Below are positions 45,592 to 56,549 of a stretch of DNA of 64,000 nt, piece after piece. A program made the position numbers and the translations under genes. The number at the start of each line of letters is the position of its first letter. The stretch's first letter is position 1. The DNA comes from Boesenbergia rotunda (taxonomy: Eukaryota > Streptophyta > Magnoliopsida > Zingiberales > Zingiberaceae). The notes under the pieces are model-generated. The model ran no database searches, had not been told where the DNA came from, and saw nothing but the letters and a program-made list of their open reading frames with translations. The stretch is from positions 326,759 to 390,758 of the forward strand of contig JAGFNQ010000216.1 in assembly GCA_024364735.1 (NCBI GenBank), read 5' to 3'.

Positions 45592-47271
45592 TGTTAGTAG
45601 GAGCCCTAGAGGCAATTATGTGATGATTGACTAGGGATATTTTGTATCATATTCTATTATTAATAAAGGCATGTTTGGTTATTATACTTACTTTGTATTT
45701 GTGCCAAATAACTAAGTATAATAATGTCCTTGGGTAGTAGGTTCATATCTATATTATATCGATTGGTTGAATAGATAGTGAGATGATGTAGAGAACACTA
45801 CTCTAAACCATTCCTAGTCAAGTATTAATATTCAAGGACAATATTAATGTATGGAGACTAGCATGTAGGTCAACTGATGACTTGAGCTCACAAGTCATAG
45901 ATATGTGACATCAAGATGACACATGGGGTATACATTGGAGAATGTGTACTGAATGACCCGTCATGAAAAAGTTTCATAGATTATCATATGAGTGACATAA
46001 ACTTTCTCATATGACTATTGGTATGAATAGTCCTTAGACCTGAAGTCACTACGGTTCCCTACATAAAGAATTATGTACTTTGGTATCGTCAAACGTCACC
46101 CGTAACAGGATGGACTATAAAGGCGATCACTGGGTATGTAATGAATTATGCGAAGGGATGTGAATGATGTAGATGGGATCTATCCCTCCCATATGACGGG
46201 AGTGATATCTGTGGGCCCCTTGATCGAGTAGGACTACTAAAATGCATGGTCATGCTCAAATGAGTCAATATGAGATATTGAACTCATTTGTTTGAGTGAG
46301 TCTACTCGGGGATCAAGAAACACAAGATTGACTGAGGATGACACGGTCTATGCCTCATTGGTCAATCTATATATCGAGGATAGAAAGACAAGGTCATACA
46401 TTATCATAGTCACGGAGGTTTAGTCGGATCTCGACTTTTCTTGTTACTTGGGTAGCAATGATGCATTGCTAGATGCCGCTCATTGCTTATGTGTCTAAAG
46501 TGGTTTAGACATATTGCCAACGTTACGAGAACCTATTGGGTCACACACTAAGGACACGATGCTTCGGAGATTAATTGATCTTGGTTTGACTAAGATTTGA
46601 TTCGAATTGGATTAATTGAGTTAGACTCAAGTGAATCCAATTAGATTATGGGATTGAGTCTAATTTGAGTTAGACTCATCTAGATTAGACTCAACCACTT
46701 AATTATGGATAATATTCATTAAAGGGTTTAATAAATATTATTTAAGAGGAAGGCTAAGAGACATTCTATTCATTAGATGAATAGAATATTAAGAGTCTCA
46801 AGGAATACCAAGAGGCTTGGTATTCATTGGGTTTTATTAGCATTAAGATGAGAGGAGCTCAAGGGACATAGACCCTTGGTATTCATTAGATGAGTATCAA
46901 TACCCCCCCCCCCCATGTCAAAGGCTAGTGTGTGCATCTCTCTTCGTCTTCTTTCTTCCTCCTTGTCCATAACTCCCTAGTGGAGGTTCTTGTGCTTTGT
47001 GAACCATCCCAAGTTGCTAGCACAACTAAGGTGGTTCTTCTCCGAGGCGTAGATCGTGTTCGTGTGGATACGCATAGAGGCACGGAGACTTGAATGTGTA
47101 AGAGATCCGGCGAACCAAAGGACTAGCGGGATAAGCTAAGGGCACGCGACAAAGGTATTCCTATAAGATAGGAATTGTAGATCACTTTGTATGTGTTTTT
47201 CTTTTGCATTGATCGCTCGAGGGATCTTATTTCCGCTGTCATTTTAAATATTTTACCCATAGATCCCTACA
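45592..47271 (+). repeat. Right LTR of element C
   Basis: 1680 bases, uninterrupted, and so the empty-site reference for insertion D in the left LTR. Ends TGTTAGTAGG...CCCTACA, followed by TAATT. Confidence 0.95.
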
Positions 47272-47851
47272 TAATTAACTTAATTCATATCCAATTAAAT
47301 CCTAATTAAATTAATAAATTCAATTAATTCTTAATTAATTTAACATCAATTAAATCTTAATAAACCACAACCAAATAAAATCCTACCCAACTGAAACCCC
47401 CCAACTAAATAACAACAAATATGTCAAAGTAGGTTGACATATTCGCGAGTTCACACGACATGTATCAAATCGGGAATTTGATACATTTTTAGAAACTTAA
47501 TTAATACCTTGACTTATTTGAATCATGCATTAATCCCATGTACATGCACTGCTATTTCTTTAAAATATATGTCATGTCATTCATGTTTAATTTTATGCAT
47601 GATTTAGAACGTTTATAGGAAAAAGACTAATTAAAACTTGAACAACCTAGTATTAGGTGGAGGTGAGATGATAGTACGTTAGGGAAGCCCTTCTAATAAG
47701 GTCAAGTAAGGTAAGGTGTACCCTACTTGGTCTGTTTAGTCTGGTGGAACTAGACGAAGCTACTGATCCAAGACCTAAACTAGTTAGACCAAAATTTTTC
47801 AAGAAGTAATTTGAAAATGAATTTTCGGTAAAAAGCTTTGTCAAGGAAAGG

Positions 47852-47920
47852 GTTGTTGCTCCAATAAGGCTACGGCCAAAGAAGGCCTCTGTGCCTCGCC
47901 AAGACCTAGAAGTCAACTAT
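47852..47920 (+). other. Conserved gag-downstream block, copy in element A
   Basis: Reads in one frame VVAPIRLRPKKASVPR and ends LEVNY, flanked by stops. Element I has the same block in the same position relative to gag (61259-61324). The centre GGCCAAAGAAGGCC can also form a small RNA hairpin, so peptide or RNA function cannot be told apart. Confidence 0.65.
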
Positions 47921-48267
47921 CGAAAATCAAATTCAATTTACTATTTGATAAATTTGAATCTAACACAAGTTTTAATTAACTCTTAGACTTAAAATTCAAA
48001 GAATAATTCAAGCATCTCACAATACACCCATAAGGCAACCATGTTTGCTTGTACTGAGACATCTAAAATAGGTGAGATGTTAAGGACTAATAAATTGAAA
48101 AATATTTTTCAAAATTGTTTTCCAAAACTCTTAGAATATTTTTCTAAAAATCTTTTTTCAAAATAGTGCTTTAACATAGTAATGTTCTTATGGATTTCAT
48201 GATTGTCTGATTGATTATATATGATAGATTTTCAAAATTATATCTGTTTGAAAAATTGGTTGACTCA

Positions 48268-48862
48268 CACAATTAGACACAAGCCTCTTAGGTCAACACT
48301 AAAGTTCCATAAGGCACTTAGATAGAGTCAAACGGTGTTGGATACAGGGAGAGTGTTTTTCTTGATTTTTCTCGAAATCTGTGCTTTAATTACTATCACT
48401 TATGGTTTTCGAAAACTATGTCTAACAAATTACCGTCAGTTGAAAATATGTTTTTCAAATACTCATTTTTTTTCAAAATATCAATATTTCAAATTGCATT
48501 CTAAAAATTGTGCATATTTCTCTTTTGATCTTACTAAACCCTAAAGACACAGAGAAAAGTCTACACAATTAGACACAAGCCTCTTAGGTCAACACTAAAG
48601 TTCCATAAGGCACTTAGATTGAGTCAAACAGTGTTGGATACAGGCAGAGTGTTTTTCTTGATTTTTCTCGAAATCTGTGCTTTAATTACTATCACTTATG
48701 GTTTTCGAAAACTATGTCTAACAAATTACCGTCAGTTGAAAATATATTTTTCAAATACTCATTTTTATTTCAAAATATCAATATTTCTAATTGCATTCTA
48801 AAAATTGTGCTTATTTCTCTTTTGATCTTGCTAAACCCTAAAGACACAGAGAAAAGTCTACC
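48268..48862 (+). repeat. Tandem duplication of about 296 bp in element A
   Basis: Unit 1 is 48268-48563, unit 2 is 48564-48862. Both start CACAATTAGACACAAGCC and end with AGAAAAGTCTAC. Differences are few. It gives two nearly equal open frames (48335 and 48619) that are not genes. Confidence 0.88.
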
Positions 48863-48886
48863 TCATGATCTACAAGGACTCCTAGG

Positions 48887-49954
48887 TGTGGAATCAGGTT
48901 GGTCCGGCTAGAGGGGGGTGAATAGACGGCTGGCTAATAAATAAAAGAAATGGAGGAACTCGTCTATTTAAAAAAAACTTGGTTGCAACTTGGTCGTTGC
49001 TTCCAAGACGGTTAAAGCAAGAAAACTCTCCTTGTGGCGAAGAAGCCTTACAACTGAAGCACACTAGACTTTAGAGAGAATTACAAGAAAAAATGAATTT
49101 CTTTGAATCTAAATCTCTAAGCCTATTTATAGGTTGAGTGATATGATCTTGATCGTTGATACAAGATTGAGTTGCATCTTGATCGTAGATCTAAGATTAT
49201 CTCAACCAGATTTTTTAAAGGATAAATTATTATCCTTTAATTGTTTATCAGTAGAAATGCACTTCTGTTTGAATCGGCTAAGCTTCCGCTTCCGATTGAA
49301 TCAACTGTAGTCATGCACTTCCGTTTGAATCGGCTAAGCTTCCACTTCCGATAAAATCAACTGTAGCCATGCACTTCCGTTTGAATCCGATTGCCGATTA
49401 ATTGCTATCCTTGCCTCCACTTGTAAGAAGCACAAAAAAAAAGCTTTAATTAAAAGAAAGTCCAATTAAGAAATAAAACAAAATTAAAAAACATTTACTT
49501 AAAAACTTTAAATTAAATTGAAACTTTAATTAAAGTTTTAATATAATTAAAACTTTATTATTTTAATAGCAAGTCAAATGTTGACTTGATAAAAGTCACC
49601 TTAGTTGACTTTTCGTCAAACCGTCGATTGGGTGATTTTCGGCCAACCGGAGTTAGGTTCACCCGAATCCGACTCTGGCCTTTTGCCCCTCGAACGTGCT
49701 TCCTCCAGGCTTCTCGTCCCTCGGACGTCGCGCACGTCCTTCTTGGTCCACCGGCGTACTCTTCCGCAACTTCCGCGTCCATCAGATTGCACCGAGCCCG
49801 TCGGCTCACTCCCCCGCGCAATCCTTTTCGTCCGCTGCGTCTTACGCTCGACTTCCTCCGTACCTAAGTTCCTGCACACTTAGCAGAGGGATTAAAACCA
49901 ACAGGACCTAACCTAACTTGGTTGATCACATCAAAACCAATCGGGGCACCAACA
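48887..49954 (-). repeat. 3' LTR of element H
   Basis: 1068 bases, TGTGGAATC...CACCAACA. TATA box TATAAATA (plus 49124-49131) and three copies of a 56-bp unit containing AAGCTT at 49259-49395. GC-rich open frames at 49558-49911 recur in the other LTR and are not genes. Confidence 0.9.
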
Positions 49955-50374
49955 ATCTCCCCTTTTTTGATGTGCATCAACCCAAGTTTAGTTAGGGATA
50001 AACAACAAACAATAATAGTATTGTAACAGAATTAAGCAAAAAAAATTTTGCAATCATGTACATAACCTCCCCCGAACATAAACTACTCTCCCCCTTAACT
50101 TAATACTATTCCTCCCCCTTTGATCACATCAAAAAAATGGGGAAATATAATTAGGAAAGAAAAAAAAAATTTTAAGTGTGATAACAAATATTTTAAGTAA
50201 AAAGAATCGCATTATAATGAGTTTTTCTACTATATCTGAAGCGTGAAAAATTAGATCAATAAAAATAAATTATTTATCTATTTTTTTTTAAATCTTAATT
50301 TCAAATTTTGACCAAAAATATTTGAAAAAATATTAACATAACTTTTGTAAAAGAATTTTGCACAAAAAAACTTA
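49955..50374 (-). other. Polypurine tract and 3' non-coding region of element H
   Basis: Minus-strand AAAAAAGGGGAGATT adjoins the LTR. The remaining 400 bases are AT-rich and show no gene. Confidence 0.75.
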
Positions 50375-51610
50375 TCAGTTTAAAATAAATTTTGGAACCC
50401 AAAATAAATTTTCATCTACAGGGTTAATCAAAAACTTTAGAGGAATATAATTTCTAGAAATTTTCCTAATCTGGCCCTTATGATTTTTAACATACCAATT
50501 CAAATTTTCAGGATAAAAATTCCTTTTAATTCTTAAGCATACAATATCATTTTCTAATTTTTCCACTAAATTCTTCAAATTTTCACTTACCGGGTCAGTT
50601 TCGAAGTTAGGATCTTCCTCTTCATTGCTGCTTTCTCCCGAGGTGCTTTCTTCATCTTCGTCTTGGTGGCTTGCCATTAATGCAAGTCCGACAAACTCTT
50701 CGGCTTCCGATTCATCTGACGAGGTCTCGTCCCAGGTGGCTTTTAGTGCCTTTTTCTTCTTTGGCTGGTTCTTGAGTTTAGGGCACTGATCTTTAAGGTG
50801 TCCCTCCTCATTGCAGTTGTAGCATCGGACCGTTCGTTTTTTCTTTCTCTACACCTTTTTTGAGCGGTTAGTATTAATGTATTTACATAATTTTCTTACC
50901 GCTAGTGCTGTTTCTTCATCATCCGCTGAAGATTCTTCGTCGAGTTGAATCTTCCTTGTTTTTAGCGCAATATTGTCAGCTTTCCTGTTCTTTTCTACAA
51001 AGCGTGATTTGTGAAGTTCCAAAGTAGAAAATAGCTCTTCTAAAGTACTTATTTCTAGATTTTTTGAAATATAATATGCATCGATTACCGAGGTCCATTC
51101 CGGAGTTCTCGGAAACGCGTTAAGAGCGTACCTTTGAGCATCACGGTTAGTTACCTTTTCTCCGAGATTTTCGAGGCTTGTGATTAGTTCTTTTACCTTT
51201 GCATGTAATCTCGCAACCGATTCTCCGTCTTCCATCCGTAGATTGGTCAGTCGGCTTCGAAGAACATCTCGTCGCGCAAGTTTTGCTTCCGAGGTTCCTT
51301 TGTGCAGTTCCAAGAACTTTTCCCAAAGTTCCTTCACCGATTCGTACTTACCGATCCGGTTCACATCTTGCTCTGGGAGGACGGTCAGCAGATGAAATTA
51401 TGTCTTTCCGTTTGCTACAGCATCAACTTGTTCCTTCTTGTTCCAAGAATCAGGATCCTTGATCTTTCCTTCATTGTCTTTGGGAGCTGCATAGCCATTT
51501 TTCATAATGATTAATAATTCATAATCTGTAGTAAAAAATACCTGCATCTTCCGTTTCCATGCCGCGAACTCCCCCTCAAATTTAGGCGGGTATATTGCTG
51601 GTCCAACCAT
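50375..51610 (-). pseudogene. Gag of element H
   Basis: A single frame of 412 codons with two stops, TAA at 51398 and TAG at 50849. Parts: N-terminal motif (YPPKFEGEFAAWKRKMQVFF), the gag domain (ELWEKFLELHKGTSEAKLAR, then ARLHAKVKELITSLENLG and RYALNAFPRTPEW), an acidic lysine-rich linker, a CCHC knuckle (CYNCNEEGHLKDQC, near codon 262-275) and an acidic end. It is related to the gag of I, which has TELHEGTSDAKVTKRDL and RYALNAFPRNSLW in the same places. The tail lacks the long coiled coil of the I protein. Confidence 0.88.
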
Positions 51611-51656
51611 TTTAAAACTTGCTACAGTTGGCGGTTAGTCCTTCTGCGGCGGCCTC

Positions 51657-51668
51657 GCTCTGATACCA
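51657..51668 (-). promoter_or_regulatory. Initiator tRNA-Met primer binding site, element H
   Basis: Minus strand TGGTATCAGAGC, two bases inside the LTR. Confidence 0.85.
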
Positions 51669-51670
51669 CT

Positions 51671-52824
51671 TGTGGGATCGGGTTGGTCCAGCTAGAGGGG
51701 GGGTGAATAGATGGTTGGCTAATAAATAAAAGAAATGGAGGAACTCGTCTATTTAAAAAAAACTTGGTTGCAACTTGGTCGTTGCTTCCAAGACGGTTAA
51801 AGCAAGAAAACTCTCCTTGTGGCAGAGAAGCCTTACAACTGAAGCACACTAGACTTTAGAGAGAATTACAAGAAAAAATGAATTTCTTTGAATCTAAATC
51901 TCTAAGCCTATTTATAGGTTGAGTGATATGATCTTGATCGTTGATACAAGATTGAGTTGCATCTTGATCGTAGATCTAAGATTATCTCAACCAGATTTTT
52001 TTAAAGGATAAATTATTATCCTTTAATTGTTTATCATTAATCCGAACTGTAGCCATGCACTTCCGTTTGAATCGGCTAAGCTTCCGCTTCCAATTAAATC
52101 AACTGTAGCCATGCACTTCCGTTTGAATCGGCTTCCGTTTGAATCGGCTAAGCTTCCGCTTCCGATTAAATCAACTGTAGCCATGCACTTCCGTTTGAAT
52201 CGGCTAAGCTTCCGCTTCCGATTAAATCAACTGTAGCCATGCACTTCCATTTGAATCCGATTGCCGATTAATTGTTGTCCTTGCCTCCACTTGTAAGAAG
52301 CACAAAAAAAAAGCTTTAATTAAAACAAAGTCCAATTAAGAAATAAAACAAAATTAAAAAACATTTACTTAAAAACTTTAAATTAAATTGAAACTTTAAT
52401 TAAAGTTTTAATATAATTAAAACTTTATTATTTTAATAGCAAGTCAAATGTTGACTTGATAAAAGTCAACTTAGTTGACTTTTCGTCAAACCGTCGATTG
52501 GGTGATTTTCGACCAACCGGAGTTAGGTTCACCCGAATCCGACTCTGGCATTTTGCCCCTCGAACGTGCTTCCGCCAGGCTTCTCGTCCCTCGGACGTCG
52601 CGCACGTCCTTCTTGGTCCACCGGCGTACTCTTCCGCAACTTTCGTGTCCCTCAGATTGCACCGAGCCCGTCGGCTCACTCCCCCGCACAATCCTTCTCG
52701 TCCGCTACGTCTTACGCTCGACTTCCTCCGTACCTAAGTTCCTGCACACTTAGCAGAGGGATTAAAACCAACAGGACCTAACCTAACTTGGTTGATCACA
52801 TCAAAACCAACCGGGGCACCAACA
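51671..52824 (-). repeat. 5' LTR of element H
   Basis: 1154 bases, 86 longer than its partner because the 56-bp AAGCTT unit is present four times plus a 16-base partial copy (52057-52262), and because of a short flank difference. TATA box at plus 51909-51916. Outer end CACCAACA is followed by CTAGG. Confidence 0.9.
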
Positions 52825-52829
52825 CTAGG

Positions 52830-53962
52830 ATGTATCAAATTTAGAGGGAGTCTAAGTCAAAAGAAGATTTTCTGACAAGTATTTTCCAAAATTATTTTTG
52901 AAATTATTAGATAATTCTTTTGGGCTAAAACCAAACCCTAAAGACTCAGAGGAAGAGTACTTGTGGTCAACAAGCTTCCTAGGACTGGGTCAAGTTTAGG
53001 GGGAGGTCAAACTGAAAGAATTATTAAACATTTCAAAATAATATATTTTCATGCACTGTATTTTTAAAATCCTTTTGAAGACATAAGGAATTTTTTTAAA
53101 ATACATTCATCTTTTAGTTTATGAAAATATAATACTATTACTTTCAAAATATTTGTTTATAAAATTCCTTTTGAAATAATATTTGCTTGAGTTTGGGGAA
53201 TTTCCAGGACACATAAGGAAATGTCTTTGTAGTTAACAAGGCTTCCTAGGATTGTGTCAGACTGGAAAAGAAACCAAATCAAGTAAAATATTATGTTTTA
53301 AAAATAATATTTTTCTAAGTACTTTCAAAATATAAGTCAAGTTTTTTTCAAAAGAACTTATGTTTTTCTAAAGTACTTATGTGTTTCAAACTCAATATAT
53401 TTTCAAAGTACTTGCATTTTTCAAACTTAATATCTCTCAACGTACAAGTTTATGCACAATATTTTTCAAAGTATTCGTTTAAAATGCAAAAATCTCTAAG
53501 TGAATTTTTTTTTAAAAAAAATGCATATTTTTCTAAGGAAAAATCATTTAAGTATGCAATTCTTTTTGAAAAATCTTTCTCAATAGAAATTTTTTTTCAA
53601 GGCAATATTTTTTAAGTGGAAAATTTTCTAAGTTTTTTGAAAGTACGAAATTTGTTTAAATGCATAAATACTTTCAAAATAAAATTTTTTCATTGTTGGT
53701 GCAAGGATATTTTTTTTATGTATGACAAAGAGGGAGAGTATGCTTAAGTTAGAAATTTTTTTTCTCTTTCCAATGGATCTAAATGAAATCAAAATGCTTT
53801 TTCAAAAAGAGAGAGAGTGAACATAAGTTAGAAATTTTTCCTATTTTCCCCCCAAAGGATCAAAATATATTTTCAAAACTTAGATCATTTTTTTCCATTT
53901 GATCCCAAGGGTTTACAATTTAGCCCTTTCAAACAATCTAACTTAAGATATTGTCAAACATC
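52830..53962 (+). other. 3' non-coding region of element A
   Basis: Over 1.1 kb of T- and A-rich sequence dominated by variants of TTTTCAAAGTACTT and TTTCTAAGT. The phrase AGG(A/G)TTGTGTCAGA or AGGACTGGGTCAAG follows 'CAAGCTTCCT' or 'CAAGGCTTCCT' twice (52968, 53236). No coding remnant. Confidence 0.75.
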
Positions 53963-53976
53963 AAAAAGGAGGAGAT
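53963..53976 (+). promoter_or_regulatory. Polypurine tract of element A
   Basis: AAAAAGGAGGAGAT directly before TGTTGGTGCAAG at 53977. Confidence 0.8.
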
Positions 53977-55396
53977 TGTTGGTGCAAGATGCATCGGTGA
54001 TGTCCTCCTCTAAGGGTTTCAATGTTTGACAATATGCTTAAGTCAGTGATACATTGAACAAGGGAAGGGTGGGTGAAGAAAAGAGTAACAAAGTGAAGAA
54101 AAGTCCTAGTTAACCTAGGCACTAAGTCCTGGTTCTAAGAATTGGGCACTAAGACCTGGTGAGTGAAGTTGGGCACTAAGTCTTGGTTCGTGAAATTGGA
54201 CACTAAGTCCTGGCCGAGGGCTGGGCACCTAAGACCTGACCGAGGGTTGGGCACCTAAGACCTGACCGAGGGTTGGGCACTAAGTCCTGGTTCGTGGAAT
54301 TGGGCACTAAGTCCTGGCTGAGGGCTGGGCACCTAAGTCCTGGACCTAGGGTTTGGGCACGAAGTTTTGGTTCAAGGGATTGAGCAACTTAGCTGAGTGA
54401 TGACTAAGGACATAAGTAGAGACGGGTCGAGGTTCGGACGTCTCGAGATCCGAGAGTATCGAAGGCTAAGTAAAAGTCCACCCGAATGGACTGGGTAGCA
54501 ACCGTCTCCTGAGAGGAGTAGGTTGAAAGGCACGTTCACGAGGGTGGGAACTTGCGTCGGTTCGACCTAGGGTTTTGCGAAAATCCGAAGTCAGAACCAA
54601 GTCCTTAAGGTTAAGATTAAATACTTGTTTGTCTTGTGTTTGTGTATCTTGCAGGTACCTAAAACTGAAGAGAAAGCAAGCAAACAAACATAAAGAGGCT
54701 GAAAAATAGCTTCTCGGGCGCCCCCATTGATACAGGCGCCCCTATTGACTCAGGCGCCTGAATGAATCAGGCGTCCCCATCAATACAGGCGCCCTATATG
54801 GCAGTTTTTATCAACTCGCGAAGTTCGCGATTTGGATGAACCTTTGACCACTTATGAGGCACCCCATAGCATCACGGGCGCCCTAGACAAGACTATAAAA
54901 GGGGCTTCAACCCCTCAACTCAGAACACAACTTCCAAGATCATTCTGAGCTTTCTGACTGACAACAAAGTGCTAACGACGAGGCTCTGCGACCAAGGAAG
55001 CTCCGGGAGGAAGTGCGCGGCACTTCAGAGTTCCAGATCGGCCGAGTCTTCGACTCTTGTATTTGGTTTGATTTACTCTACGCACGTAATTTCTTTATAT
55101 TTGTGATTGTAAATCTTGTACTGTAAGATGGATCTCTCCGCCTCTGGAAAGTCCAGAAAGGAGACCATTAATGGATGGGTGTTCCCGTGCTTAGGCCTTG
55201 GATGTACTGACCCTGGGGGATTGGGAACCAAGTAAATCCCGTGTGCAATCTGTCGTTTGGTTTGTTCGTTCTTTCTATTGTTTTTCCGCTGCTACTAACT
55301 CTATATCTAGAATGAACCGAAATGTTTACGAAGTTCCCGAGCAATTTTTACGGTCGATATTCACCCCCCCCCTCTATCGACGGCACCGGTCCAACA
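53977..55396 (+). repeat. Right LTR of element A
   Basis: 1420 bases, uninterrupted; keeps the TG start lost on the left. It contains the CTAAGTCCTGG array (54117-54350), the GGCGCC array (54716-54795) and TATAAAA (54894-54900). It ends GGTCCAACA before CACAC. Confidence 0.93.
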
Positions 55397-56549
55397 CACA
55401 CCTCCAACCGTTCCTGGGCCAAATCATCCTTAAAGGCAGATAAGCGATCACCTGTTATCATGAGGTCGGACTCCTTCTGGGCGAGCTGGTGTGCTTGGTC
55501 TTTGACACATTCAGCCGACCGCCCGGCCGAGGCCCCTAGAAGGCGGATATCACCCGACAACTTCTTCTCCTCCTCTTGAAACCGGTCCTGCTCCTGAGTC
55601 ACTCGGAGCAGGTCGTTAGTGGCGGCCACCGCCTTCTCGAATGCCAAACGTTCCCAGTGCTTGGAACTATGAAGAGAGGACTCCATGGCCAGCAAGGCGT
55701 CTAGCTGATGCTCCACCTCCCCGCGGAAAGCTCTGCTGACCCCCGCATGCATAAGTCCCACCCGGTGTTCGTGGTCAGCTACGACCTCTACTCTCAGGGC
55801 CCGGCATGTCAAAGCTTCAATCTAGGGCCATGCGTACAAGCCACGGCTGGCTGTCAGGCAGTCTTCAACCACCTGTCATCGCACCAAGGGATTATAGAAC
55901 ATACAAGAAAACATCCTATGTACCGGGAACACACACCTTCAAAAGGGACTCGCGGAGAGTGGTGAGAGGCCCCGCAGAGACTCGCACGGCTGCTCCCCCT
56001 GGAGACCTCGAGGTGTCAGCCCGACTCTCGGAAGGCAACGAGCCCTTATGCAGAGGAAGTAGCTGGACAGCAGGAGCTTCAGGGGGGCAGGGTAGAAGGG
56101 TCGGAATCACCCTCCTCAGAGATGGACGTCCCCTGGGAAGAGGGTCCCATGCCAAGAACCTCTTTCAACTACACTGGGGGGAAAGATTCCATGGAAGCCT
56201 CCAATGCCTCATCTAGCCTCTTTTGAAGGCGGTCAAGTTGCATTTGGTATTGGGTGGGCAATACTTTCTTACCCTTAGGAGCCTCGGCAGGGTAAATTGA
56301 AGGAAAGCCGGAGGCCTGGACACCGGCCTCCAAAACAGCCGCCGGCAGAACGGGGGAAGATAAGGGAATGGATTCCCCACCATCAGAAGGAGAAGCATCC
56401 TCCTTAGGGACAGAGGGAAGGGTGATGGGGTCACCGGAGCACAACCTTTTCCATCGGGGACCCGAGCCTTCCAGAACTCGCCTCTTCTGCCGACCTGTGA
56501 ATGGGGTTGTTGAAGGGGTAATGGGAGGCAGGGACTCCTCAGTGGCCCA
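55397..56549 (-). pseudogene. Coiled-coil coding remnant interrupted by A, K and I
   Basis: Minus strand. The upstream part (56549-56169) begins within WATEESLPPI, has a basic stretch (GRQKRRVLEGSGPRWKRL) and a helical end (LDRLQKRLDEALEASMESF). The downstream part (55812-55397) is a long charged coiled coil with RVTQEQDRFQEEEKKLSGD. They lie in different frames, separated by about 350 bases that may include an intron or decay (a possible acceptor GATGACAG is near 55880). Element I removed the start, element A and K the end (continued at 7359-7471). The composition resembles ORFs of plant retrotransposon-like repeats annotated as putative gypsy-type proteins, but no diagnostic domain is visible. 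Confidence 0.5.

Larger units (their letters stand above)
15383..47271 (+). mobile_element. Element C: Ty1/copia retrotransposon, 31.9-kb footprint with four nested insertions
   Basis: Both LTRs are 1680 bases once insertion D is subtracted from the left one. Target duplication TAATT is at 15378-15382 and 47272-47276. Primer site at 26450, gag-pol at 38170-45577 interrupted by G, polypurine tract at 45582. With D, E, F and G subtracted, C is about 8.6 kb. The domain order gag, protease, integrase, reverse transcriptase, RNase H is that of copia. Stops, one frameshift and lost cysteines show it is inactive. LTR divergence by eye (a few per cent) exceeds that of the younger insertion D. Confidence 0.93.
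47277..48881 (+). other. Internal region of element A between insertions C and H
   Basis: No gag or pol reading frame. It begins with the rest of the AT-rich array, has a conserved block at 47852-47920 shared with element I, and a 296-base tandem duplication. The minus-strand open frame at 47653-47916 is incidental to that conserved block. Confidence 0.75.
48887..52824 (-). mobile_element. Element H: SIRE-like gag-only retrotransposon
   Basis: LTRs 48887-49954 and 51671-52824, target duplication CTAGG at 48882-48886 and 52825-52829, primer site at 51657-51668 and polypurine tract at 49955. The 1.7-kb interior holds only gag with two stops. No pol trace is present, so it is a second gag-only family, distinct in gag and LTR from B and A. 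Confidence 0.93.
7477..55396 (+). mobile_element. Element A: outer SIRE-like gag-only LTR retrotransposon, 47.9-kb footprint
   Basis: Two LTRs (7477-13697 interrupted, and 53977-55396), a TGGTATCAGAGCC primer site at 13700 and a polypurine tract at 53963 define it. The 5-bp target duplication CACAC is at 7472-7476 and 55397-55401. After subtracting B, C and H with their duplications, A itself is about 7.3 kb. Its internal region carries only a gag-like frame with two CCHC knuckles and long AT-rich or repetitive non-coding stretches; no protease, integrase or reverse transcriptase remnant was found. It therefore fits a TR-GAG type non-autonomous element, dependent on enzymes of a SIRE-like partner. 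The left LTR begins TA instead of TG, a point mutation. Confidence 0.9.

Noticed and set aside
55708..56216. Plus-strand frames at 55708-56216 as a host gene
   Set aside because: Opposite strand to a coiled-coil remnant that has matching frame and composition; plus frames lack any recognisable domain.
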